64,000 nucleotides of DNA from Haloterrigena sp. KLK7 (GTDB lineage Archaea > Halobacteriota > Halobacteria > Halobacteriales > Natrialbaceae), in contig NZ_CP149790.1 in assembly GCF_037914945.1 (NCBI RefSeq), positions 1-64,000 on the forward strand, read 5' to 3'. The notes under the pieces are model-generated. The model ran no database searches. It was not told the origin of the DNA and saw only the letters and a list, made by a program, of their open reading frames with translations. Positions 25,445-34,949 of the stretch are shown here, piece by piece. Both the position numbers and the translations under genes were made by a program. The stretch's first letter is position 1; every line of letters begins with the position of its first letter.

Positions 25445-26620
25445 TCAGTTCGCCGGATTCGGTCGGTCCGCCGTATCGACTTCCCGTCCGCGTTCGACAC
25501 CGGTTTCGACGGCCGACGTGATACGGTCGATCTGGTCCGCGGGAAGCGCTGGATGCATCGGTAACGAGATGACGCGTCCCGCGATTTCCTCCGTTACGGG
25601 GAGCGAACCTCGCCGATAGCCGTATTCATCGCGGTAGCTCTGCGTCAGATGAACGGCCGGTTCCCAATAGATCTTTGACGCGATATTCAGCGAAGATAAG
25701 GTGTCGATAACGACGTCGCGATCGATCGTTTCGTCGAGGGTGACGGTGTACAGCTGGTAGACGTGACGGCCGCGGCCGGCCGCCGTATGGGGTTCGACAC
25801 CGGCGACGTCGGCGAGCCCCTCGGAGAGGCGCGTCGCGACCCGCCGTCGGTTCGCGATGTGGTCTTCGACCTTCTCGAGTTGCGAACAGCCGATGCTCGC
25901 GACCAGGTCGGACATGCGGACGTTCGTTCCCAAGTCGACGTACTCGCCGCTGTCGCTCGAGCCGAAGTAGTCGTCAGAGGCCCGGCCGTGAGAGCGGAAT
26001 CGGTCGAGTCGACGAGCGATCTCGTCGTCGTCGGTAACGACGGCCCCGCCCTCGCCGGTCGGCAAGATCTTGTTCTGACAGAAGCTCAGAGCGGCCGAGT
26101 CGCCGATCGTTCCCAGCGTTCGACCGCGGTAATCGCCGCCGAACGCCTCGGCGGCGTCCTCGATCAGCGCCACGTCCGCGTCGGCGGCGATGTCCTCGAG
26201 CAGCCCGATCTCGCAGGGGGCACCGTACGGGTGGACGGGCACGATCGCGGCCGTATCGTCGGTCACCAGCGTCGCGACGTGTTCCGGATCGATCCCGTAC
26301 GTCTCGCGTTCGATGTCCGCGAACACCGGTCGTGCACCGACGAGTCGGACGGCGTTCGCCGTCGCGATGAACGTGAACGAGGGGACGATCACCTCGTCGC
26401 CCTCGCCGATACCGTGCGTCGTCAGCGCGGCGACCAGCGCCGTCGTCCCGGAGTTGACCGTTATCGCGTGGTCGACGCCGAGATACGCCTCGAGTCCGCG
26501 CTCGAACTCCTCGATATACGGCCCGTTCGCCCAGTAGGAGCCGCGAGTGAGCGAATCGACGGCGTTCGCGACGTCGTTCTCGTCCCACGGAATTTCGAAT
26601 AGCGGAATCTCCTCGCTCAT
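25445..26620 (-). CDS. DegT/DnrJ/EryC1/StrS-family aminotransferase
   Basis: PLP-dependent sugar aminotransferase, 391 aa. The PLP-binding lysine lies in FCQNKILPTGEGG, and ALIEDAAEAFGGDYRGRTLG contains the Asp that contacts the ring nitrogen. It resembles enzymes that convert 3- or 4-keto sugar nucleotides to amino sugars used on the cell surface. About 200 bp separate it from the CBS-epimerase gene on the same strand; a joint role in glycan building is inferred from this pairing. Confidence 0.9.
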   Translation of the reverse strand: MSEEIPLFEIPWDENDVANAVDSLTRGSYWANGPYIEEFERGLEAYLGVDHAITVNSGTTALVAALTTHGIGEGDEVIVPSFTFIATANAVRLVGARPVFADIERETYGIDPEHVATLVTDDTAAIVPVHPYGAPCEIGLLEDIAADADVALIEDAAEAFGGDYRGRTLGTIGDSAALSFCQNKILPTGEGGAVVTDDDEIARRLDRFRSHGRASDDYFGSSDSGEYVDLGTNVRMSDLVASIGCSQLEKVEDHIANRRRVATRLSEGLADVAGVEPHTAAGRGRHVYQLYTVTLDETIDRDVVIDTLSSLNIASKIYWEPAVHLTQSYRDEYGYRRGSLPVTEEIAGRVISLPMHPALPADQIDRITSAVETGVERGREVDTADRPNPAN

Positions 26621-26780
26621 CGTGGGAACGGTTCACTGACGAGTCGATTAAGTAGCCGTCCGCTACCGTGGAGAAGGCAGTCGTTTCGAACGAATTGAGT
26701 GTACGGGTTCGGAGACTATGTGCGGGCCAAACACGACGCTGGTAGCGCGACCGGCGGCTGCACTCGTCCCTCCGAGAGCG

Positions 26781-27167
26781 TTACAGTTCGGGAGACGGGA
26801 CGACGACGACGGGAATCGAGCTCCGCTCGAGAACGGCGCGGACGGTCTCCCCGACGCCGGACGGGGCGTCGGAAGTCACCTCGCGCGGCGTGAGCAGGAG
26901 TTCGTCGGCCTCGGCGGTCGTCGCTTCGTCGAGCAGGACCGCGGCCGGATCGCCGTCTTCGCGGAGTTCCGTCCGAACCGTTCCGACGGTCGCCAGTCTG
27001 ACGGGGGCGACGTTGAGCGCCTCCTGTGCGTCCCGGCGAGCCGTCGCGTCGTCCGTCGGCGCGACGGCGACGACCGTGACGGTGTCGTCGGCCGTCGCCC
27101 GCTCGTCGAGATAGTCGCAGATCGCTGCCGTCGTGTGGACCGACGTCGTTCCGACGAGATAGTGCAT
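26781..27167 (-). CDS. Universal stress protein UspA family
   Basis: A 128-residue single UspA domain. It begins MHYLVGTTSVHTTAAICDYL and ends in VRAVLERSSIPVVVVPSPEL, the usual last beta strand. The nucleotide loop G-x2-G-x9-G[S/T] is only partly matched (SGVGETVRAVLERSS), so ATP binding is uncertain. Its role in stress signalling is inferred from the family. Confidence 0.82.
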   Translation of the reverse strand: MHYLVGTTSVHTTAAICDYLDERATADDTVTVVAVAPTDDATARRDAQEALNVAPVRLATVGTVRTELREDGDPAAVLLDEATTAEADELLLTPREVTSDAPSGVGETVRAVLERSSIPVVVVPSPEL

Positions 27168-27525
27168 ATCGGATCCTCGAGCGGCGGCCCAAAGAACCTG
27201 TGGAACCGCCGTTCGGACCGTTGGGACGCCACAGTAGCGGCGATCGGCGGCGCGGTCGACGACTATCGAGGATTTTCCGACCCAGAAAACGCGCTCGTGG
27301 CACTATTAGGGAACGGCCGAAAGGAGTGACCGGGGCGGAGTTCCCGACTCCCGACGGCACTCTCCCCATCGAATCCGATCATCCCCCATCGTCTAGCCCC
27401 ACTCCGAGCGTCAGGGCGGCTCTCCCCATTCCAGGTCGTCCTGATTCATCCGTCTCCGCTGTCCCCGCCGTTCGCTTCGGCCCAACGGGGGATACATCGA
27501 AATCGGTTCTCGTCGCTGCAGACCC
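27168..27525. other. Intergenic region, no gene seen
   Basis: About 360 bp with no convincing frame. Two short CTCTCCCCAT copies occur (27360 and 27420) near CCCCATCGTCTAGCCCC, of unknown meaning. No tRNA or other RNA gene recognised. Confidence 0.5.
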
Positions 27526-27837
27526 TCAGTGCTGTCCGTACAGCGAGTACATGATCGCGATCAGTCCGACGAGTCTGCTGACGTTTTCGAGAAAAACCGT
27601 AACGACCTGATCCGTCCGCAGCGCGGTCGTGACCGTCACGTTGATCAGAAACGGACAGAGCGTGAGAAAGAGCAAGCCGACGGCGAGATAGAGCATCGAC
27701 GACGCGTCGTTGCGACGGTAGCCCCGATACGCCTGATACGCGATGATCGTTCCGATCAGTGCGACGAGGAAGAGACTCGCGACGGTCAGCAGTTCGAACA
27801 GCGGCGCTTCGTCGATTCGAACGACGTCCTGGCTCAT
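27526..27837 (-). CDS. Small three-helix membrane protein
   Basis: A 103-residue protein with three hydrophobic segments (about residues 14-36, 46-66, 83-100). It follows an ArsR-type regulator with a 4-bp overlap, a gene pair that recurs in haloarchaea (membrane half recalled as DUF7521). The protein probably works with or senses for the regulator. No catalytic residue is seen. ATG at 27837 fits the overlap. Confidence 0.8.
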   Translation of the reverse strand: MSQDVVRIDEAPLFELLTVASLFLVALIGTIIAYQAYRGYRRNDASSMLYLAVGLLFLTLCPFLINVTVTTALRTDQVVTVFLENVSRLVGLIAIMYSLYGQH

Positions 27838-28181
27838 CGCATCCCCTCCCACATTCGGGTGAACTTGTCGGCGACGTCTTCGTCCTGATACGTGACCTCG
27901 AGTTCGAACTCGCCGTCACCGAGGGAGAGTTCGAGCGACTCGAGGTTCGCGCTGTAGACGCTGTAGTGGTTGCCGTCGGGGGCGAGCTCGGTCTCTTCGG
28001 AGACGAGTCGACACTCCTCGAGACGGTCGAGCCGTCGGTAGATCGTGGGCAGGGACGCATCACACCGTTCGCTCAAGGTACTGGCAGACATGGGTTCGAC
28101 GCTCGTATGGGTGAGGATCTCACGTGCGTACTCGTCGTCGAGTACGGCGAGCACCGTCGACAGATCGGTATCCTCACTCAC
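27834..28181 (-). CDS. ArsR-type winged-helix regulator
   Basis: A 115-residue winged-helix protein: VLAVLDDEYAREILTHTS, then SASTLSERCDASLPTIYRRL (recognition helix) and LEECRLVSEET (wing). No metal-binding cysteine pair of ArsR/SmtB type is present. It is the first gene of a two-gene unit with the small membrane protein. It is probably autoregulated, by family analogy. Confidence 0.87.
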   Translation of the reverse strand: MSEDTDLSTVLAVLDDEYAREILTHTSVEPMSASTLSERCDASLPTIYRRLDRLEECRLVSEETELAPDGNHYSVYSANLESLELSLGDGEFELEVTYQDEDVADKFTRMWEGMR

Positions 28182-28411
28182 TGCTACCTGTTCGTTTCCC
28201 TATCGGTATGAAAAACGGTCCGGTTTTTCTGGCCGAGAAAATTCGCTCTCGGTCGGGCCGATTTGCCGGATCCGAGTTCGGCCGCCACTGTCTCGAGTGA
28301 TATGAAACAGACGCTCAGAACACCTGCAGTACGGGAAGCCTCGGTGTCGTCGAGCTATGTCCGACTGCTTGAGGGATCTTCGCTCCCTCTCCATTTACGC
28401 TAGGGGGGATG

Positions 28412-28813
28412 TCAACGGGAGGCAGCGGTGTTTGCCACCCAACCACCGACACGACCGAATCCGAGACCGAAGAGGGAGGAACCGCAGACTACCAGTCCGC
28501 TGGCGAAGACGAAAAATGCGACTCTGGGTAGCGGCCATGTCGCCGTCGTACCGACTGTCACTACGAATACGAACAGTCCGATAACGCCACCAATGAAACC
28601 AGTGCGGAGTCCAGCGGCACTTGGATCTGACGAGCGGATTGCAGCGATGACTCCTGCGATGAGCGCTCCGATTATCATGATACCGCCACCGATGGTCGCC
28701 TCCGAGTTCGGCAGCCAGTTTAGAATGGCAGTGATAGGTAGCGAGGCTAGCGCACCGATGAGTGCGAATCGCCATGTTGCAGGGAGAGTGTGGACGCGGA
28801 GCGGTGACACCAT
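28412..28813 (-). CDS. DUF5518-type small membrane protein
   Basis: A 133-residue protein with four hydrophobic segments (starting near residues 13, 38, 72 and 100), separated by short loops. The pattern WRFALIGALASLPITAILNW and IGGGIMIIGALIAGVIA fits a haloarchaeal family recalled as DUF5518. The sequence before 28813 holds an AT-rich element (AATATATGATTT, about 28837-28848) that can serve as TATA box. Function unknown. Confidence 0.8.
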   Translation of the reverse strand: MVSPLRVHTLPATWRFALIGALASLPITAILNWLPNSEATIGGGIMIIGALIAGVIAAIRSSDPSAAGLRTGFIGGVIGLFVFVVTVGTTATWPLPRVAFFVFASGLVVCGSSLFGLGFGRVGGWVANTAASR

Positions 28814-28980
28814 ATTTATTTCTAAGAGTTGCTGACAATATATGATTTTCGTCGGGTCGGACGATGAGGGTTTCAAATCCGACCGATCATCCGTGACGTG
28901 TCTGACTTCTGCAGGCCATAATTAGTATATCAGCATATGGTTTATAACGGATCGCGTCACATCGAAGACGGTCGACGAAA

Positions 28981-29691
28981 TCACTGCGTCTCGAGCCAGT
29001 GGAACAGTCGCTCGAGCAGTCGGTCCTCCGCGTCGGTCGAGAACCGATGGCCCTCCGTCGCGAACGTCTCGAGGAGGACGTCCGTCTCCAGGGCGGCCGC
29101 GGCTTCGAAGCTGTCGTCGACGGCGACCGAGTCGTCGTCGCTCCCGTGGAAGATCGCGACGGGAACCGACAGCGACGCCGTGACGTCGTCGAACTCGTAC
29201 GTCTCGAAGTCTTCGAAGAAGCGCTCGTCGATCCGGTCGCCGGTGTCGAACTCGCACTCGCCCTCGCGCTCGACGATTTCGCGATAGTCATCGAACGCGC
29301 GGTTGTACGTCACGGGCGCTCTCGTCGCGACCGCCGCGACCCGCTCGTCGTCGGCGGCCGCGTGGAACGCGACCTTGCCGCCGAAACTCGAGCCGAAGAG
29401 GACGACCGACGGCGGCGCGAAGTGCTCGAGGACCGCGCGCAGATCCGCGAGTTTGTCGCTCAGCGTCTGGTCGACGAACCGGCCGTCGGACTCCCCGCGG
29501 CCGCGGAAGTCGAACCGGACGGCGTTGTAGCCGCGCTCGACCGCGCGCCGACAGCGACGTTCGTAACTCCCGGTCTTGTCGCTCAGAAAGCCGTGACAGT
29601 AGACGATCCAGTCGTCGCCGGGGGCCTCGTGGTGGACGGCGGCGACCGCCTCCCCGTCGGCCACGGCGATCCGGTAGTCCGTTTCGGTCAT
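28981..29691 (-). CDS. Alpha/beta-hydrolase fold protein
   Basis: A 236-residue hydrolase. GSSFGGKVAFHAA holds the nucleophile elbow (G-x-S-x-G) near residue 97, FHGSDDDSV carries the acid near 180, and EGHRFS gives the catalytic His near 215. WIVYCHGFLSDKTG is the oxyanion region. The substrate is unknown, probably an ester or acyl compound. ATG at 29691 is chosen; an in-frame ATG eight codons upstream is possible. Confidence 0.87.
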   Translation of the reverse strand: MTETDYRIAVADGEAVAAVHHEAPGDDWIVYCHGFLSDKTGSYERRCRRAVERGYNAVRFDFRGRGESDGRFVDQTLSDKLADLRAVLEHFAPPSVVLFGSSFGGKVAFHAAADDERVAAVATRAPVTYNRAFDDYREIVEREGECEFDTGDRIDERFFEDFETYEFDDVTASLSVPVAIFHGSDDDSVAVDDSFEAAAALETDVLLETFATEGHRFSTDAEDRLLERLFHWLETQ

Positions 29692-29818
29692 CGGTCGGTT
29701 CGACGGCGGTGGCATCCGTATGCGTTGCCGTTCCGTGTCACCCGTGGTTCTCGAGCGAAGGCCGACGGGTTCGCCGTCGGCCCATTCATTTACTTCCGTT
29801 CGCCGCGACCGATCGGAT

Positions 29819-29983
29819 ATGACCCGCACGACATACCGCTGTACCTGCGGCGCCCTCCTCGAGTTCAAGCAGGACCTCGAAAAGGAGCCGGGGATCGCGT
29901 CGCCCAGCTGGAAGTGCACGGACTGCGGGACGCCCGTTCCGGGACAGATCGCCGAGAAGGTCAGGCACCAGCATCCGTCCTGA
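29819..29983 (+). CDS. Small zinc-ribbon protein
   Basis: A 54-residue protein with two pairs of cysteines: YRCTCGALLEF and WKCTDCGTPVPG, a classic zinc ribbon. The last residues are RHQHPS. The start ATG at 29819 gives MTRTTYRCTCG. Probably a nucleic-acid or protein-binding adaptor. It is divergent from the hydrolase gene. Confidence 0.75.
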   Translation: MTRTTYRCTCGALLEFKQDLEKEPGIASPSWKCTDCGTPVPGQIAEKVRHQHPS

Positions 29984-30086
29984 GAGGGCCGCGTCGGGAT
30001 CGGCTCGAGTCGGCGACGTGACGACGTTCGGACGGCATCGCAAGCACCGCCGATATCCTCCAGTCCCGAATAGCACCCGGACGACG

Positions 30087-30410
30087 ATGGACTGCTCCCG
30101 CAGACGGACGCTCGAACTGGGACTCGGCGCGGTCGGATCGCTGACGCTACTGGCCGGCTGTAGCGATAGCGGTCCGAGCGGCGAGAACGAGACCGACGAG
30201 AGCGACAGCGGCGAGAACGCGAGTGAAAGCGGCGAGAACGCGAACGACAGCGAAGCTAACGCGAGCGAGGACGAACAGGCCGACCACCCGGACGAGGTCG
30301 GCGAGGACATGGAGGAGGAGGGCGATCCGACGGGCTACGCCCCGGACGCCAACGAGAGCGAGGGGAACGACACCGAGAACGAAACCGCGGGCCCGGAGCA
30401 GGACGGCTGA
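30087..30410 (+). CDS. Acidic secreted lipoprotein
   Basis: A 107-residue protein with a Tat-like signal (CSRRRTLELGLGAVGSL) ending in the lipobox LLAGC at about residues 21-25. The mature part is almost wholly Asp/Glu/Ser/Asn low complexity (DSGENASESGENANDSEAN). It is anchored by its N-terminal Cys and extends outside the cell. No folded domain is visible. ATG at 30087 is used; the open frame before it is basic and unlikely to be coding. Confidence 0.75.
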   Translation: MDCSRRRTLELGLGAVGSLTLLAGCSDSGPSGENETDESDSGENASESGENANDSEANASEDEQADHPDEVGEDMEEEGDPTGYAPDANESEGNDTENETAGPEQDG

Positions 30411-30433
30411 GACGTAGTTCCGAACCGTCTCCG

Positions 30434-30766
30434 TTACGTTCGTTCGACTCCGAGGTCGGCGTCGGGCTCCGACTCGGACTCGAGTCGCCGTCGCCGCCGC
30501 TTCACGTGTCGCCACTGCGCGTAGGTGTAGTACAGCAGCGAGAGGACGGCACACGCACCGAGCGCGAGCGTCGATCCCAGCAGGACGATCAGCGGTTCGG
30601 GATTCGTCTCGAGGGCGCGCCTCGAGAGCTGGTCGGCGGCCTGTCGCTGCACGCCGGCGCGTCCGATAACGGCCATATAGCCGACCAGCGAGAGGACGCT
30701 GACGGCCCAGAGCGCGAGCGACGCGGCAGAGATAACCCAACTGCGGCGGAGGGGCGCGTCGGTCAT
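30434..30766 (-). CDS. Two-helix membrane protein with basic tail
   Basis: A 110-residue protein with two membrane segments (residues 10-33 and 58-82) and a cytoplasmic tail carrying HVKRRRRRLES then an acidic end. No family was recognised. It is convergent with the lipoprotein gene. Confidence 0.7.
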   Translation of the reverse strand: MTDAPLRRSWVISAASLALWAVSVLSLVGYMAVIGRAGVQRQAADQLSRRALETNPEPLIVLLGSTLALGACAVLSLLYYTYAQWRHVKRRRRRLESESEPDADLGVERT

Positions 30767-30960
30767 CGGTTCGTTCCGGGAGTCGATTCGAGTACCGTCT
30801 GGCGCGGACGATTCGTCTTCGATCCGGACTCGAGCGATTCGGGCGACCTCGAGGTCTGACTACGCGTCACGATAGTATCGGGGATTGCGAACCGAATCGC
30901 TTCAGTGAGGACCTGAATCTGATCGTCGATTATAGCGGCCTCGCGATATCGGACGGACGC

Positions 30961-32055
30961 TCACTCGTCGTCGAAGACCGCCGTATTGTCTTCGCCCAGT
31001 TCGCTCGCTTCGATGTGAGCGTACATCTCCGAGGTCGTTTTCGGGTCGGCGTGGCGAAGCGTCCGCTGTGCTCGCTGGGCGCCGTGTTCCCTGTACAGCG
31101 CCTCGCCGACGCCGCGTCGCGCGCCGTGTAAGGTTAGATACTCGCCGCCCTCGAGATCCAGCCCCGGCACCTCGGCTTCCTCCGAGAGGCGTTTCAACAG
31201 GGTTCGCGCCCCGGAGGTACTCATCGACGGCGGTTCGATACCGTGCTCGCAGACGTACTCCCACGCGTCGCCGTCGGGTTTCTCGTGGCCCGCGCTATCG
31301 ATCGCATCGTACAGCGACGGTGGGTGCCGAGAGGGAAAGACCGGCCACGACGCGCTCGGCGGGTCGACCAGCGTTCGCAGGCGCCGGAGCGGTTCGATAG
31401 TCTGGCCCGTCAGCCCGACCTCCTCCTCGTCTTGGCTCTTCCCGAAGACCGTGATGACGCCGCGCTCGAGGTTCACGTTCTCCCACCGCAGCCCGTTGCG
31501 GTCGTCGTGGCGCGAATCGGCCAGCACTTCCGACCCGCGGACGCCGGTGTAGGCGAGGGTGTAGATCACCGCCCGATCCCGTACCTCCTCGAAGGCGTCG
31601 GTGCCGTCGGCGGCGATCGCCTCGCGAGCGCGTTCGTCGACGTACTCGGTGATCGCCCGCCGTTGCTCGGGTTGCCAGAACTGTTGTTCGCTGCTGTTGG
31701 TCGTCCCCGACGGGAGCGGTTTCTTCGCGTTCGTTTTCTCTGCCGGATTCTCGACGAGCGTGCCGGTTTCGACGCCCCAGTTCAGAAGCGCCGAGACGTA
31801 GTTGTAGTAGGTGCGGGCGGTCGGAGCGCTGATCGCATCGGCCGTTTCGCGGCGCTTGAGGTGGGCCGCGTAGTTTCTCATCGTGCGTTTCGAGACGTCC
31901 TCGAGCGTCCGGACGTGGTCGGGCGTCCAGTCGATCCAGTTGTCGAGGACGTACTCGAGGTTCGACGCGTAGTTGCCGTCGCGTTCGTCGACGAACTCGT
32001 TTCTGGCCTTCTCGAGGGACTTCCCCGCTGACGACCGGGAATCTGTGGGGTCCAT
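30961..32055 (-). CDS. Tyrosine recombinase/integrase (intact)
   Basis: A 364-residue phage-type tyrosine recombinase. Residues 20-125 form the N-terminal SAM-like DNA-binding domain (YASNLEYVLDNWIDW). Active-site residues are complete: first Arg in TGVRGSEVL, Lys in FGKSQDEEEVG, the H-x-x-R in LHGARRGVG, a following His in LRHADPKTTSE and the nucleophile Tyr in MYAHIEAS. The ATG at 32055 is preferred; the open frame before it is short and of mixed character. The lineage resembles haloarchaeal chromosomal integrases. No flanking att repeat or tRNA was found. Confidence 0.88.
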   Translation of the reverse strand: MDPTDSRSSAGKSLEKARNEFVDERDGNYASNLEYVLDNWIDWTPDHVRTLEDVSKRTMRNYAAHLKRRETADAISAPTARTYYNYVSALLNWGVETGTLVENPAEKTNAKKPLPSGTTNSSEQQFWQPEQRRAITEYVDERAREAIAADGTDAFEEVRDRAVIYTLAYTGVRGSEVLADSRHDDRNGLRWENVNLERGVITVFGKSQDEEEVGLTGQTIEPLRRLRTLVDPPSASWPVFPSRHPPSLYDAIDSAGHEKPDGDAWEYVCEHGIEPPSMSTSGARTLLKRLSEEAEVPGLDLEGGEYLTLHGARRGVGEALYREHGAQRAQRTLRHADPKTTSEMYAHIEASELGEDNTAVFDDE

Positions 32056-32416
32056 CGGCTCGGCTTCACCGACGGCGTCGACCCTCAAAATAGCACCGTA
32101 CATTATTGGGCTAATGTACTGTGCATACCCCTCGTCGGCTACATCGAGCCCTCAGGCCACATATGGGGTGATATCGGGAGATTCAGCCGTTGTATCGAAG
32201 TGGATAAACTGAATATCGATATACGGAATTTTGACGAGGAAATCGAGATCACAGTGGTCCCCGACCCGCTACCTGCTCCGACGGCTGAACTACCGATGGA
32301 CTACCTCGGTGAGAGGAATCAAACGAATCAGTGGAGCGACGACGTGTCAGCCTCGGTCGACGTGACCGATCGAACCAATACAGACTTGTCTCTCCCCTAG
32401 TGACCGTCAGTCACTG
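32056..32416. other. Intergenic region with a weak short open frame
   Basis: Holds the promoter region of the integrase on one side and of the SNF transporter on the other. A GTG-initiated frame at 32200-32400 (+) gives 66 acidic residues, MDKLNIDIRNFDEEIEITVV onwards, without recognised motif. It may be a real small gene but the evidence is weak. Confidence 0.4.
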
Positions 32417-33847
32417 ATGGCTACTCGCGACTCGTGGGTTTCGAATCTCGGCTTCGTTCTCGCCGCGGTCGGCAGCGCGGCCGGCCTCGGGAATATCTGG
32501 CGGTTCCCGTGGCTGACCGCCGAGAACGGCGGGAGCGCGTTCCTCGTGGTGTATCTACTGCTCATCATCGGCGTCGGTGTCCCGGGCCTGCTCGCCGAGT
32601 TCGTTCTCGGGCGACGCGGGAAACAGACGCCGACCGGGGCGCTTCGCTCGCTCATCGGTTCGCCCGAGGGAGCGGTGGTAGGTTGGTTCACCGTGGTCAC
32701 GACGACCGTGTTGCTGTCGTTCTACTCGGTCGTCGGCGGCTGGATTCTCCGCTATACGCTGGTCTCACCGAACGGGGCGTACTTCGGCCAGCCCCAGCAG
32801 TACTTCGGAGCGATGAGTTACGGCCTCGAAGCCGTGGGGTTCCATCTGGCGTTTCTCGCTCTCGTCGCCGGAATCGTCTTCTTCGGCGTGCGCCGCGGCA
32901 TCGAACGGGTCTCGAAGGTCATGCTTCCGGCCGTCGTGGTGCTCCTCGTCGGCCTCAGCGCGTGGACGGCGACGCAGCCGAACACCGCCGCCGGCTACGC
33001 GTTCTATCTCGGCTTCGACGGCGAGTATCTCGCCGCGAACTTCGCGAGCGTTCTCGGTCCGGCGGCCGGACAGGCGTTGTTCACGCTCTCGCTCGGTGCC
33101 GGGACGATGCTCACCTACGCGTCCTACCTCGAGGACGACGCGTCGCTTCCGCGCGACACGCTCGTCATCGCGGTTTCGAACACGTTCATCGGCGTGCTCG
33201 CCGGACTGATCGTGATCCCGCTGCTGTTCTCACAGGGTATCGATCCGGGACAGGGCGGTCCGGGGGCGCTCTTCGTCGCGCTCGCGTCGGTGTTCGGATC
33301 GCTCCCGGGCGGCGCCGTCGTCGCGACGGCCTTCTTCGCGACCGTCCTGTTGGCCGCCGTGACCAGCGGCATCAGCATGCTCGAGGTACCCGTCGGGACG
33401 CTCGTCGACGAGTACGGCGTCTCGCGCCGACAGGCGACGCTGTCGGTATCGGGTCTGATCGCGGTCACCGGAAGCGGGCTGGCGCTCGCCAGTTCGGTCT
33501 TCCAGTTCGTCTCCGGGCCGCTCGTCGACGTCATGCTGTCGCTCGGGCTCTTCGCGTTCCTCGCGATCGCCGGGTGGATCCTGCGGCCGGAGGCGGTCGA
33601 GGAGTTCCGCACCGGCGCCGGCCGCTTCGACGCGCTGGCCGAGCCGTGGATACTGATCGTCGGCTGGGTGCTCCCCGCCGTCGTGCTGTTCTCGATGACG
33701 AGTACGGTCACGTCTCTCGTGGGCGCCTCGGTGGGGCTGGGCGGTCGCGCCGCCGTCGCCATCGTCGGTGCGTTCGTCTGTCGGGTCGTCGTCACGAACG
33801 TCGAACTGTCCGGCGCGACGCGATCGCCCGGGCTTCGTCGCGAGTAG
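32417..33847 (+). CDS. Sodium-dependent transporter, SNF (NSS/LeuT) family
   Basis: A 476-residue member of the neurotransmitter:sodium symporter family with 11-12 membrane segments. The N-terminal sodium and substrate-site motif AAGLGNIWRFPWLTAENGG (residues 22-40) is very well conserved. TLSLGAGTMLTYASYL corresponds to the unwound segment 6. The substrate is probably an amino acid or similar small solute, but it cannot be fixed from sequence. It sits between the two recombinase-like genes. Confidence 0.92.
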   Translation: MATRDSWVSNLGFVLAAVGSAAGLGNIWRFPWLTAENGGSAFLVVYLLLIIGVGVPGLLAEFVLGRRGKQTPTGALRSLIGSPEGAVVGWFTVVTTTVLLSFYSVVGGWILRYTLVSPNGAYFGQPQQYFGAMSYGLEAVGFHLAFLALVAGIVFFGVRRGIERVSKVMLPAVVVLLVGLSAWTATQPNTAAGYAFYLGFDGEYLAANFASVLGPAAGQALFTLSLGAGTMLTYASYLEDDASLPRDTLVIAVSNTFIGVLAGLIVIPLLFSQGIDPGQGGPGALFVALASVFGSLPGGAVVATAFFATVLLAAVTSGISMLEVPVGTLVDEYGVSRRQATLSVSGLIAVTGSGLALASSVFQFVSGPLVDVMLSLGLFAFLAIAGWILRPEAVEEFRTGAGRFDALAEPWILIVGWVLPAVVLFSMTSTVTSLVGASVGLGGRAAVAIVGAFVCRVVVTNVELSGATRSPGLRRE

Positions 33848-33874
33848 CGCGTCGATTGCGGCTCAGTCGGTCGG

Positions 33875-34705
33875 TCACTCTCGTCCGGTCACCGTCACGT
33901 CGCCCGTCTCCGTCCGCACCTCGAGTCGGTGCGTTCCCTGCCCGACGACGGCCTCGATCAGCGAGTCCCCGGCCATCTCGGGCAGATCCCCCACGTCGGA
34001 GACGGTGATCTCGCCCGATTCGGTCGTGATGTCCAGCGTCAGATCGAGTCGGTCGGGCAGACGCAGTTCGACGGCGCCGGACGACGTCTCGATCGTCGCG
34101 TCGCCGTCGATCCCCGGAAGCGTCGCCGTGATATCGCCGGAGTCGGCCTCGAGACGATCGATCGAGGTCGGATCGACGATCTCGACGCTTCCCGCGTCGG
34201 TCGCTGCCGAGACGGTTCCATCGACGTCGGCAACGCGGATGTCGCCGGTTTCCGTCGCGGCGGTGAGATCGCCCCGGACGTCGTTGACGGCGACGTCGCC
34301 CGCTCTCGTGTCGACGTCCCGAACTGCGAGGCGGTCCGGTACGGCGACGGCCAGGTCGAGGACCGGATCTGGACGGAGACCGAAGAGCGTCCGCGACTCG
34401 TCGCGTTCGACCGCCAGCTCGAGGCAATCGCCGTCGGTGGCCGTCTCGAGCCCGATCGTCTCGAGGTCGTCCGGGCTGACGGCGGCCTTTCGCCCGTCGA
34501 CCACGATCTGGTCTCGAGGCGTCGATCGAACGGCGACGTCGCCGATCGCCGTCGAGACGGCCACCGCGGAGAGGTCGGCCGCGGAACGCCGTTCGCTGAC
34601 CGATTCCTCGGCGTCGCGGCCGTCAGAGAGACAGCCGGCCGTCCCTGCGACGCTCCCGACGGCGATCCCGGCCAGGATCGACCGTCGTGACGCCGTGGGT
34701 GTCAT
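33875..34705 (-). CDS. DUF4097-type beta-helix lipoprotein
   Basis: A 276-residue secreted protein. The signal SRRSILAGIAVGSVAG ends at the lipobox TAGC, so it is Tat exported and lipid anchored. The rest is a repeated beta pattern (TRAGDVAVNDV, TETGDIRVADV, TDAGSVEIVDP, ADSGDITATLP, TSSGAVELRLP, TESGEITVSDV, TETGDVTVTGR), typical of DUF4097 right-handed beta-helix-like adhesin domains. Each repeat is about 20-24 residues. Function is unknown; a cell-envelope role is likely. Confidence 0.85.
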   Translation of the reverse strand: MTPTASRRSILAGIAVGSVAGTAGCLSDGRDAEESVSERRSAADLSAVAVSTAIGDVAVRSTPRDQIVVDGRKAAVSPDDLETIGLETATDGDCLELAVERDESRTLFGLRPDPVLDLAVAVPDRLAVRDVDTRAGDVAVNDVRGDLTAATETGDIRVADVDGTVSAATDAGSVEIVDPTSIDRLEADSGDITATLPGIDGDATIETSSGAVELRLPDRLDLTLDITTESGEITVSDVGDLPEMAGDSLIEAVVGQGTHRLEVRTETGDVTVTGRE

Positions 34706-34894
34706 ACGTTGGCGTACGTTACCGAACGGTATAATGCCGACAGTCGCTGGGAGCGAGCGTCCGTCCGAACGGATAGTCCGCCTCTCCGATCGGTCGTTGG
34801 ATTCCCGCCCGGCAGGTGACGCGCCGCGGAACCGGTCATAGTCGTCCCCAGCCGCTCATTGGGAGAAATTGACACTGATACCGCCACTATTTAC

Positions 34895-34915
34895 TACTGA
34901 CTGTAAATATAAGAA
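34895..34915 (+). promoter_or_regulatory. Probable promoter of the glycerophosphodiesterase gene
   Basis: The segment around TGTAAATATAAG is a TATA-like element about 40 bp before the ATG at 34950, in an otherwise AT-rich interval between divergent genes. A transcript start about 25 bp downstream would leave a short leader. Confidence 0.4.
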
Positions 34916-34949
34916 TTATTATTTGTGTCGCGGGTCCGCTCTCGTACAG

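Noticed and set aside
32200-32400. 66-residue GTG-started acidic frame
   Set aside because: Composition is plausible but there is no family or operon support; only noted in the intergenic entry.
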